From NCBI RefSeq assembly GCF_003286085.1, contig NW_020825288.1, forward strand, positions 15,128,001-15,192,000: DNA of 64,000 nt, given 5' to 3'. Every line of letters starts with the position of its first letter. Position 1 is the stretch's first letter. A model generated the notes under the pieces. The model did not search any database, was not told where the DNA came from, and saw only the letters and a list, made by a program, of their open reading frames with translations. The stretch is from Drosophila persimilis (lineage: Eukaryota; Arthropoda; Insecta; Diptera; Drosophilidae). The position numbers and the translations under genes are program-made. Below, one piece after another: positions 12,441-23,306 of the stretch.

Positions 12441-14780
12441 AAATGGATCCGTACATATGTTTTAATGTTTTTGTAATATTTTCTGTTCGTTTATTTAACG
12501 TTTCTTCAATTTACATACTCTCGTATCTAATGTCGCTTATTGGTTGCCGAATTTGCATTTTTATTTGCATTTGCATTTGCGTTGGATTTCGTTTCGCTTC
12601 GTTTTCATTTTCATTTTCATTGTTATATATTTAGTTTGTTTTTGTTCCTTTTGCCTAGTCATTTGCTTTAGTTAGTTTGCTTTTGCTCAGACAGTTTTTG
12701 TTCATAAATATGTAATGCTAATTGGTAAATTGTTTCAGATATTATGCGTTCTGCATTGATGTGCGTGTCCATACATAAATGTGTGTGAGTGTGGCATATA
12801 GAGCGTAAGATTGTGTCTGTTAGATTTGCTTGGAACTTGTTCACTTTTATGCTGCAAAAGAGAGTCTTCTTAGGCGAGTGTGCTCGTGTGTGTGTGCGTG
12901 TCTGTGTTGCTATGTATGGGTGTGTGTTAGTTTGGTATACTTATGTATGTGTGTGTGTAGGTACAGTACGTTTCAGAGCTATACGAAAGTTCAAATCGAT
13001 ATGGTATAGTAGAATAACTAAATTAAATAGATTTTTCCAAATTATATGCCATAAACTACTTTTTAGCTATCAAAGAATCTACTGAACAAAGATCTTATTC
13101 CATATAATTTTCATAGATTATGTATTTCAGTCATCGATTTGAATCATTGGCTTTAAGAATTTCAATAAGAATTGCTTGCTGTAATTTTGTTCAATTAAAA
13201 TGATGTTATATTTCTGAAACGCACTGTTTAGTGTATGCTTCTTATGTGGTATTCCGACTGCCGGTTGTCTATAAATAGCTAAAGCAGCTTATCGTATGGA
13301 TGTGGGGAAATAACGCAACTCTATTTACAAATGAAATCGGAACTCGGTTTCGGAAATCAATGTCGAAATTTCATAACAATGTAAACACTTGAAGATCCAC
13401 TAAGAATTATCAAACATGGTTTGTTTTACAAATACATATGTATTTAGTTGTGTGGTTTTTCTCTTTTGTTCATTTAAAATTAGTATCACTAACAAGCTTT
13501 TGTTTTATATTTAATAATTTCTGTCTTCAGAGGCGAGTGGAGGAGGCGTGGAGGAAAGTCAGGTACCGTCGTCGAGGACTGGTCCTTTGTCTACTTTTAC
13601 AGCACTCACGTGTCCTCTCTCTGGTCTACGTTAGTTTGTGTGTCTGTGTGTTGTGTGATTTAGACTTGATCCTGTCACTAAATATAAAGTTTTACTTTTG
13701 CTTGGTCGTCAATTGTATAAATAAGTTTATGCATAGGCAAAGCATTTGTGGTTTCTACATATGTATGTGTGTATATATCTTTCCATATACAATATATGCA
13801 TGACTAACTCGAAGAATCTATTTAACTTTACTTTCAATTTTTCCGTTCTATACAATTTCAAAATGTTCGCTTTTCGTTTTTCTGTGTGTTTAATGTGAGA
13901 GTGTTGGCTGTGTGTTTTATTGTTATCTACTTAGAACCTACTCTTAAGAAAAGCAATCTGTGACAGTCACGCCGCCCAACGACACAGCCCGCCCCACAGA
14001 CCGACCAACATCGTCCAGGCCTCGGCCTCGGCCTCAGCCATACCTATTTAAATACATAAATGATTTACTCGTACTTGCTAGAAATTGTAAATTTTATGCT
14101 ACATAAATCCGAAAAGGACAATAAAAATAATCTCTCGAATATTTACAGCGGGCTCCAGGGGGTGGGAGTGAGGTGGGGTTGGGTTGGGGTTGGGGTTGGG
14201 GCTAGGGCTGGGACGCGGTCTTTGGGGGATATGTGAGAACTACCAGGGCGGCTATCATCATCCTCGTTCTCATCTGCATGCTAAACTGGAAAAATGTTTT
14301 GCAATATTTGTGTTTGAATGAATAAATTTCATTCCATTCCTGGCTGATGCTCTTGTTTCTGTTCTGAAAATTGTTTTTTTCCTGGTTGATGTCCAACTTT
14401 TGATGGTGACAACTTTTTTATAGCTCTGTTCTGTTCGTTTGTTTGTCCGCAGACATTTTTATTAATAATTTATTGATACAACAATCTGTGATATTTTAGA
14501 ATCGTTCCGTGCCATGCTATTTTATTTATTTATTTATGCATTTTTAGTTTTCAGGCTCGTTCCCGTTGACGTTGCCGGGCGTTTTGTGTATCTATTTGTC
14601 TATATAATTTAATAGTAATGCGGGGGATTTAATATATGTACTAAACTACATACAAATTGTTCCGATGCTGAATGCCGCAGACGTCAGCCCGCTTTCGGTG
14701 AGGGGTCACGCTGCTGCTGGTTCTAGTCCTGTTGCGGGTGGTGTGGCTCCTTCACATCGCTGATATAAGGGTCATATAAT
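12441..14780 (-). other. Orphan terminal exon with long AT-rich 3' UTR-like tail
   Basis: On the minus strand a good acceptor (TATATTTGCAG, branch-like CTAAT upstream) ends at 14781. From 14780 a reading frame entered at phase 2 gives LYDPYISDVKEPHHPQQD and a TAG at 14723-14725. About 2.2 kb of AT-rich sequence follows, with several AATAAA-like sites (for example near 14454-14470 and 14520-14535), as expected for a long 3' UTR. I do not recognise the C-terminus. No upstream exon of the same gene was securely found. It may belong to an unannotated multi-exon gene or be an untranslated last exon of the Patj-like gene. Confidence 0.35.
14161..14212 (+). repeat. G-rich (GGGGTT)n-like tract with G-quadruplex potential
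   Basis: At least five runs of three or more G are separated by one to three bases (GGTGGGG, TTGGG, TTGGGG repeated, CTAGGG). This satisfies the G3+N1-7 rule on the plus strand. It lies inside the inferred 3' UTR region of the orphan terminal exon, whose RNA would be C-rich here. Confidence 0.8.
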
Positions 14781-15462
14781 CTGCAAATATAACGAAGCGA
14801 ACAAATATGAAATTTCGATTAGCGGTCCTCAATTCAGCGGCATAGCAAATACATTATTCAACGGCCAGTCAATGCCATTTTCACTCGATTGAATCGAAAA
14901 TTCCATAGGTACACAGAGCGGTATGAGGCCCCGTGTCCTTTCAGTGAATATCAAATGCAATTGTATGGAAATATAAAGTCCGCGGTGAAATTGTGGCCCC
15001 AACAAAGGACTTCAATAGAGGTCATACTGTTTCTATTTGCTCTTTGGATAGGTAATAAATATATTATCAGACAGAAATATGCCGTTTCATCGCTATAAAT
15101 GGTTATCAATTCAAGCTAATGAACAGCGGACTTTAGTTATGTGTCTGAATATACAAATTTAAGATAAGATAAACTTGAAGTGATTTCGTGGCTTCTCGAG
15201 ATCATTACCATCGATTTCGGGAAGAAAGAACGGTCCCTAGCCGACACCTGCCATCTTAATAATAAAAAGGGGTTGATATGGGCTACAAGCTTATATTGTC
15301 CTCAATCTTGTTTATAAACATGTCAGTATTGATTGGATAAAGATTAGAATATACTGTGTAAAAATACCCAATTTGTCCAGATAATTTTATACCAAAACAA
15401 AATGAACACTTCTGTTATCGTTTCATCCACATCCACCACCCCATTCACACTTGTAAAGTAGC

Positions 15463-16570
15463 TTTTTATACCCGATACTCAAAATGAGTATTGGGGTATA
15501 TTAGATTTGTGGTGAAAGTGGATGTGTGTAACGTCCAGAAGGAATCGTTTCCGACCCTATAAAGTATATATATTCTTGATCAGCATCAATAGCCGAGTCG
15601 ATTGAGCCATGTCTGTCTGTCCGTCCGTCTGTCCGTCTGTCCGTCCCCTTCAGCGCCTAATGCTCAAAGACTATAAGAGCTAGAGCAACGATGTTTTGGA
15701 TCCAGACTTCTGTGATATGTCACTGCTCCAAAAATATTTCAAAACTTTGCCCCGCCCACTTCCGCCCCCACAAAGGGCGAAAATCTGTGGCATCCACAAT
15801 TTCGACGATACGAGAAAACTAAAAACGCAAAATCGTAGAAGATGACTATATCTTCTAGAGTGCAAAATCTGAACCAGATTGTATAATTATTACAGCCAGA
15901 ATCACGAAAACAATTTCACTCTTTCTCGCTCTGTCTCACTCTAACACACAGGTTTCATGGTCGGTTTTGCCAATTGCAAAATATGAGTTCAAGGATCTCA
16001 GAACCTATAAAAGCTAGAGCAACCAAATTTAGTATCCACACTCCTGTGATATCGGACCTTGACCGTTTCATGTCCAAATTTCGCCACACCCCCCCTTCCG
16101 CCCCCTCAAAGGACGAAAATCTGAGGCAACCACAAATCTCAGAGACTATTAAGGCTAGAGTAACCAAATTTGGTGCACACACTCCTTTAAGATGTCACTA
16201 TAAAACGTATATCTCAGAATTTCGCCCCACCCCCATCCGCCCCCACAAAAGACGAAAATCTGTTGCATCCACAATATTGCAGATTTGAGAAAACTAAAAA
16301 CGCAGAATCATAGATAATGACCATATCTATTAGATTGCTGAATCTGGATCAGATCAGATCATTTTTATAGCCAAAAGGAACAAATCAATTTGCATTGGCT
16401 ACGCAGCGCCCGACGTCACGCTCAGACTGATTTTCTGTCTCTCTCGCACGCACTCTTTGTCGTGTCGTTAATATTAGCGGCGTCTGCCGAAGGAGAGCCA
16501 TACTGACTTAGTATCGGGTATAACCGTAGAGTTGCGGTGTCCGCAGCAACTCACAACGTTCCCCCTCGTT
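15463..16570 (+). mobile_element. DINE-1/ISY-like Helitron, copy B, with internal triplication
   Basis: It has the same TATACCCGATAC start and GTATCGGGTATA...CCCCCTCGTT end as copy A, with the terminal hairpin at 16529-16552. It retains the internal block ending in the CTGTCCGTC run near 15611-15650. About 137 bp is present three times in diverged form, at about 15665-15803, 15997-16137 and 16138-16274. Each unit runs from CTCAGAGACTAT-like text to GACGAAAATCTG. No coding capacity. Confidence 0.85.
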
Positions 16571-17164
16571 GTGTTTACGTACTTTGCCGCACCCATGACG
16601 GGGCCGAACATAATCATTATGCTATCCAGAACTAACAATATTTAATGGGTTAAATAAATTTAGTTCATGGCCCCCAAATTAATGAACTTTCGCCAGCAAT
16701 TAGCTCATATAAATTTATTACATAATGCATGAGAGCAATTTCTGGTTGTGCGAATGGGGGAAGCCCTGAAGCCCGAGCCCTGCTCTGCCACTGTCAATAC
16801 CGGTTGCCATTAGCTCTCAACACTTGCTGGCCCTGGCTCTGGTTCAGACTCATTTCGTATAATGGACCATTCAGTTATTTGTTATTAGCCCAAATGGGCA
16901 TTCAGCAAACCTAAAACCCGGCCAAAAATATGGCATGACTCGGGCAGTGCCCAAGTGTAGCACTTCCAACCAGAATCCAATCGATTTTAATAGTCCCAAC
17001 CCAAAAGGTTTTCTCGAGGGAATAGCGGGTGGATGGATCTACATAGGTACGGTGCAGCTCAAAACTATAAGGCTAAGTCCCACTTCATAACATCTTTTGT
17101 CAGCTGTAGACAGAAAAATTGAAGTAATTTTATTTCATCCCATTTGTGGAAACAATATTTATTC

Positions 17165-17657
17165 TAAGAGTATTGGGGTATATTAGATTCGGGGTGGAAG
17201 TAGATGCGTGTAGCACCCCGAAGAAAGCGTCTCCGACCCTATAAAGTTTGTATTTTCTAGATCAGTATCAATAGCCGAGTCGATATAGCTACATCTGTCT
17301 GTCCATCCCGATGACCGCCTAGATTTCAGAGGCTACACAAGCTAGATCAACCAAATTTTGTATCCAGACTCCTGTGGACCTCCTGTTACAAGATTGATAT
17401 CTTGATATCTTAGCCTCCACAAAGAACGAAGATCTGTGGCGTCCACGATTTTGAAAACGCAGGATCATAGAAATTTACCAATGCCAGTAGGAACCCATGA
17501 AATTGCAATGTCTATGCTACCTCGTCCAAGAGCTGACTCATGCTCTGTCTCTCCCGTTCATTCTCTCCCACATACTCTTCCTCGTGCAGTGTGCGATATC
17601 TGACAGAAGGGAGCGAGAGTGAGTATCGGGTATAAACGTTCATTGTTCCCTCTCGTT
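17165..17657 (+). mobile_element. DINE-1/ISY-like Helitron, diverged copy C
   Basis: Diverged copy beginning at AGAGTATTGGGGTATATTAG. It carries the GACCCTATAAAGT block, the AGCCGAGTCGAT block and a terminal GAGTATCGGGTATAA followed by CCCTCTCGTTT. The first twelve bases of the usual 5' end and the terminal GAGTTGC hairpin are lost. It lies about 600 bp beyond copy B in the same orientation. Confidence 0.75.
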
Positions 17658-20600
17658 TCAGCTGTAGCACTTTCCTATAGTTTCGTAACGCACTGTAGAC
17701 CCGTGGAGAGCTGTGAATAGTCTAGGGCTGGCTGACAATTTTTTAATCAACACGAGCCGGGCAGCAACAACTGGCACTGGCTCTGGCACTGGGACTGCGA
17801 CTGGGCAAATACTCAACGAGGAAATGTCGCTTACCAAAATAAGTAAAAACCAAATGCAAAATATTCCATGACCATTTTGGCACGTGCTCGCCATCCATTG
17901 TTGTTGGTGATTGTGTGAACCTTGATTAACGCAACAGGAGATGGAAAGGGGCTTCCCGGTGGGTGGGCGGATGGTGTGGGTGTGCGGGGGCGGGGTATGG
18001 AATATTGTAGCTGTTTGCCAAATCTCTCGGTGGCTGTCTCTCTAAATTTTAACTATGAATGTCCTGGGCTGCCAGTGCCATACAACAGTAACAACGAATG
18101 TGTGGTGATGTGTGTGTATATGTGTGTGCATGTGGAGGCTGCTTGTGTGTGAGTTGGCAGTAAAATTTGTTTACCAAAACCTTCTTAGCTTGGCTTAGTA
18201 GCCCCGCACCGCCATTGTTTGTGTATTTGCATTTCGGCTCCTCTAGTGTCTTGGGCACCCATCATCCGTGTCCTGCCCCCATGCCCCCATGGCCCCTATC
18301 CACTACCCGCCCCTCTGTTGGTCTGTGGCGGGGTGTGAAATTTCATGCATATATGTATCTATGAGATACAGTGCGGGTGCGGCTGCCTAAGTGAACGTGT
18401 GTGTGGGTGAGATGGGTGTTCGTGGAAGAGTTCGTGCCTCGCCTTTGGCCTTTTTGCAGCTTTTACTTTTTACCCGCTTTTGTTTGTCTTGCTGTTGTTG
18501 CTTGTTGTTGCTTGTTGTTGCTTGTTGCCTTTGTTTGCTGCTCCCACAGCCGCTGTTGTTGCTGCCGCTGCTCCTCCTTGGCTTTGGTTGTGGACAGCCT
18601 CGAGTCAGTCGCAGTCGCCGTCCTTTTGACCAGGTCGGATTCGGGAAGGCGCGGCGTCGCATTCAAATATCTCAGCGAGTGAGATGTAAATCGTTTTTTC
18701 CGTTTCCCATTCCGTTGTATAGGTAACTGGCAAATGGTATCGGGTGGGCGCTGAAAGTGCAACAGGCAACGGAAACTTGCATTGCGGAACCTTGAGATCG
18801 TAACATTCTATATTAGTCTCCAAAATGTATTAATTTTCTCTATTTTTCTGATCATTTTAAAAGATTTCCCATCCGATTCGAATCCAAGCATCATTGGGGT
18901 TTTCGGATTCAATGCTCCATTAGATAGGGTACAACTGGATCGGGAGCCCCTCCGTTCGGGCTGCCTGCTTATGGTTATTGCTAGAATTTTATATGCCACC
19001 ACAAAGAGAGGCAGCAGCTGCGAGCAAGTGAGACAGCGAGAAATATACGAAGCTAGCCGCATCCAGGCACCGTGGCAGAATGGTAAAATATCGCGCCAAC
19101 TATTTTCTGTGTGTCCTGGAAGGGAACGGGCACCGCAACGTGTTATGCAAATCTGGCAGCGTGTCTGTGTCGGGGCTGTGGGCGGAGGTGTCCCCGGCCA
19201 TGTGGCGCACGGGCTGGTATTTGGATTGCCATGAGCTCTGTTGACCATCTGCAGCGCCGACGGTGGCATCAAAAACAATTTAGAAGCTTTGCTTTGCCGT
19301 GCCCTGCTGGGTCTTACCGTGGGTCAGCAGTTTTTACCAAACGACTGACTCTTCACCTCTATTTGATTCACTCAAAATGTTAATTTAAATTGCAAAAACT
19401 CCATTGTTTCGTGCTCATTGTTCTTTTCATGTTTACCTTCCATCTTTTTTTGCGCTTTCCTCAATTAGCATAAAAGGGGTCAAGTGGCAGCAGGAGGTTG
19501 TCGCATTAAAAATGATATCCTAAGTAGATTGTACAAATTGCTAGCAATTAGATTTAATAGCCCCTTCAAATGAGGCCCATAAAAGGGGAGAGTCCCGTCA
19601 AAGCTTTCAGCAAGCGATGGGTTCTTGAAGCATTTTCCCCCCTTATTCTATATTTTTACTTTTCAAATTATTTATCAAAAAAAATCGGTCAAGAACACTC
19701 AGGTTTCAAAGCTTTAGCCGAATATAAAAGTACCAATATAAGAAGACAGAAACGGTGGGGAGAGCCGTGAGAATGTTTAGGTATTCAAAAGCTGGTTTTA
19801 ATGAAAGACCAACCTGCGGATTTTCACCGGACTTTTCAGGCACGAGTCATAACAGCTACGAAAATACGAGAATATTCAGACATGAAAGTCTAGAGCCCCA
19901 TGGTTGTCGTGTCGTGAAATGGCATTGCACAGAATGGCCACAAAAATAACGAATAAAAGAGTAGTTTCTGTTTATTTTTAGTCTTCAGCGCAGAATATTT
20001 CATTAAGACGACGAAATTCTACTGTAAACTCTGGCGTTCTGGCCTTTCAAAGCTAGATTTTGACCTGAAAAGTTCACCCAATTAGAGATCAGGCTTTAAA
20101 ATCTATAATTCCCAATCAATTTAATTTTTATCGCAAAAATTGTCGACATAAATCGCACTCTATTCATGTGGCCGCCACTGGTTATACAAAAATTCAAGGG
20201 CTATCCATTAATAATGAATTATATTTAGAGCTTTTATAAAGTAGTTTTATTATATTTGAATAAAATATACATTAATTTAATAAATGTCCACTGAAAAATA
20301 GTTGCAGTATGATCTGTATAATATATGGCTGTTTAACAATTTAATATAATATATATAATATTATTTAAGTTTGATTAATTGTTGGCAACTCCTAGAACAA
20401 GTTATTATTACCCACTCATTTGGCAATTGGTTTTCGTCTACTCCAAGGAGCCATCCTTGACCATTTCGGAATAAATTTTTAATTTAAAGCCAGAAAAATG
20501 AGTGCCGCTGTACCGCTTTATGCTGTACTTAGGAGCTAAGTATCCAATGTTCAATAAAATTGCCTCTAGAACCTCCCTTCAGCTGCACAATGAATTTTCC

Positions 20601-21306
20601 TCTTATATTAGATGTTTTTTAAACAAGAAGTGGAACCGAAGTGGAAATTTAACGACTATCTAAAGTACATATTTAAATAGTTTTACGAGTACTTTCCCCG
20701 CACACAGCTCCATCCTTCCTCGAACAGATTGCAAGGAAATTCCAAGTTAATCTAACAATTCAGTCAACTCATTTGCCAATTGTAAAGGAAACTTGCTCCA
20801 ATTAGCAATTAAATTCGTTCCCAAAGTTCCCGGGGAGAAGCCTCCTGGATGAGACGTATCCCAGCATAGTCCTTGCCATATATAACAAATGAAGCACATG
20901 TCCAATCACTTGTGCCATTTTGTAGGCCAATCAAAGTTTCTATGGCGCTTGAAAAAGAGCGAAAACAAAAACCGAAAACTGAAAAGTTCGAGAACTTTTG
21001 CCCGATGCCTCAATTCATCGACGGTCTCCGGCCACAAAACAATCAAAACGGCTCCAGCTGTGGCCCATGGGGCGTGGCTCTTGCACGCACACACATACTA
21101 CTCGTACTCGTACGTAGACCAGGCCAAAGTGGGGGCTGGGGGTGCAAACAATAACTTCAATTATGAATATTTCAGGCAGCAGAGCAGTGGAGCTAGGGTC
21201 AGGCAGCAGAAAGAGTTGGAGCCCGCTCAAGGTGCCGCAGCAGGAAAAGGACAAAGTTTCGTTAGTTGGGAAAACTTTGTGACTGCTCGGCTGAGGTGAG
21301 GACAGG

Positions 21307-21485
21307 TTAGGAGAAATTGACTTTGATCTTGGTCCTGGTGTTGGTGTTGGACGAGCCACCGGGACCGTGTCCTTTGCCGTGTCTCCGACTCGAGCGCGAG
21401 CTCTGGCTCCGGCTCCGGCTCCAGCTCGGGCTCTGACTTTGTTTGCAATTCGAACGCAATTTAACTGGCCCTGGCCTTGATTCTG
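21307..21485 (-). other. Possible orphan terminal exon, Arg/Ser-rich
   Basis: A very good minus-strand acceptor (long pyrimidine tract ending TTTTCTGCCCCCAG) is followed by an open phase-0 frame of about 60 codons. The frame is rich in Ser and Arg (SWSRSRSQSSRSSRRHGKG) and ends TRTKIKVNFS before a TAA. The composition comes partly from a CGGAGC-type simple repeat, so a chance open frame is quite possible. No matching upstream exon was found. Confidence 0.2.
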
Positions 21486-23260
21486 GCTGGGGGCAGAAAA
21501 GAGAGGGCAAAATTAAGTAAACAACTCCTTCAGATGTCCTCTGGCTGGGCAGTGGTGGGTGTGGCACAATTAAATTGGCTTTGCGCCTGGTTTAATAAGC
21601 ATAATAAGCCGGATGGCCGGGTCACAAGGTCGGGCTAATTAATAATTAAATTAAAGTTCCGTCAGAGCTATAAAAGTATTAATTGCTGTCCACAAATCTC
21701 GCTTAAGTCAAGGCCCACACAGGCGGCTACCCATCGCAATCCCTCAAGTGGCCAGCCCCCTCCCCCTTCCAGAGCAACACTTCCGCTGCCAACCTCGCCG
21801 AAGTGTTGCCTTGTTGCTTCCGGTGGCAGCTCCAAACCAATTGCACATTCGCCCAAGGAGCAGAGCAGAGCAGAGCAGAGCGGAGCGGAGCCGGTGGCAG
21901 CCCGAGATTGGATTGAGCGATAATAAAAAATGAGCAATGCCCCCCTGATGAAACACGATGCATGTAATGTACGAGTAAGCAAAGAAAAGGCAAGTCTTCC
22001 GCTTCCTACCCTCCTCCTACTGTCACCCTGCCTGTAGGACAACTTCCGGTGGCGGCATTTTGGCGCCATGTCATATTGACAGTCTGCCACAGCTCTTCAC
22101 TCCACTCAACTCCACTCCCCTCTCCGTCTTATTAATATTGAAGCAACGTGAAACTGTCGTGTGTTTGTCCTCCCAATGGCCGCATAAAATGCTCCAGTCG
22201 GAGAGTGCTGGGGGTCTGGGTCTGGGTCCGGGGCAAGTGGCAGTGAGAATGAGAGTGGATCTGTAACTGGAGCGCGTGGTAAACATCCGGAGCCAGAAAT
22301 TGTATTGCAATAAAATGATTTATTTGCCCGTATTTCCGTCAAGCAACCGGGGGCAGGGGCGCCAAACAGGAGCCAAGGCGAAACTAAAAAGAGGCGGCTG
22401 AGTGAAGGAGGAACATGAAGTGGGAACTCAGTGACATGTGGAAATATGCCAAAGCCTCATTCTTATTGTCTTATGGCACGCGTCAAGGACATGAGCAGGA
22501 CGGGCTGAGGCACGGGCTCGGGCTCGGGCACGGGCACGGGCACGGATTCCTTGTGTGGGCTACGGCGTGAATTCCTCATAAAATCGTAATAATTCCCAAA
22601 AAGGCCTGGCCAGGGCCTAGAGACAGGGCATGTGAGTGTGTTGATAAGACCGCCGGACCATAGCAACAGATTTCCCAACCTTCACTCATCCTTCCTACTC
22701 CTCTCCCTCTTCCGCTGATCCTGTCCTGTCCCGTCCTGTCATCCGCCTCCGTTTTTATTGCAGCCGCAACTTTTATTAAATAGCCATGGGGAACATGGAA
22801 GCAAAGGAGCAGAAGCAAAGGAGACAGAGAAAGACCGGGAAAAAAAACCATTTCTGGACTACCCAAAAATGTGGAACCTTATCTGCAAATGTCGTTTGCC
22901 ATGCTCCGGACCCAACGATACTGAGCGCAGGATACGAAAAAAAACCTAAAGCAAAGCCAAAGCCAGAGCCAAATAAAGAAAAGAAAAGGATTCACTTTGG
23001 CCCGCCTTTAATGGCCTTAAAATAGCTGCCATGATTGCTATTTACCCTGTTTATCAAAGGCAATGCCGAGCTATTGACGTAGATAAATTTAATTTACCTT
23101 CTTTTGCTTGTCTATATGTATTTATTTAGATGCTGATTTTGAAAACGAATTTGCTTGATGGAACAATAACAGCGTAGCATTGAATTTTACGCAGCTTATC
23201 AGAGGCTAAATTGAGTTGGGCCTTCGAAAGAAGGAGACAGCATCCCTCCGACACGGCCCG

Positions 23261-23306
23261 GTGGCGTATGCGTAACGCACGCACGGATACATCACGCATA
23301 CGCCAC
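23261..23306. repeat. Perfect 13-bp inverted repeat with 20-nt spacer
   Basis: GTGGCGTATGCGT at 23261-23273 is matched exactly by ACGCATACGCCAC at 23294-23306, giving a stable 13-bp stem with a 20-nt loop. The stem is shorter than a typical fly pre-miRNA stem. It could be a paired regulatory site or a small structured RNA; nothing else marks its function. Confidence 0.7.

Noticed and set aside
18808-19278. 156-codon minus-strand open frame
   Set aside because: No domain, Cys/Pro-rich and irregular composition, no splice context. A 54-codon plus-strand frame from 19080 over the same stretch is equally unsupported.
20889-21299. 136-codon plus-strand open frame
   Set aside because: Low similarity to anything, random-like composition running into simple repeats.
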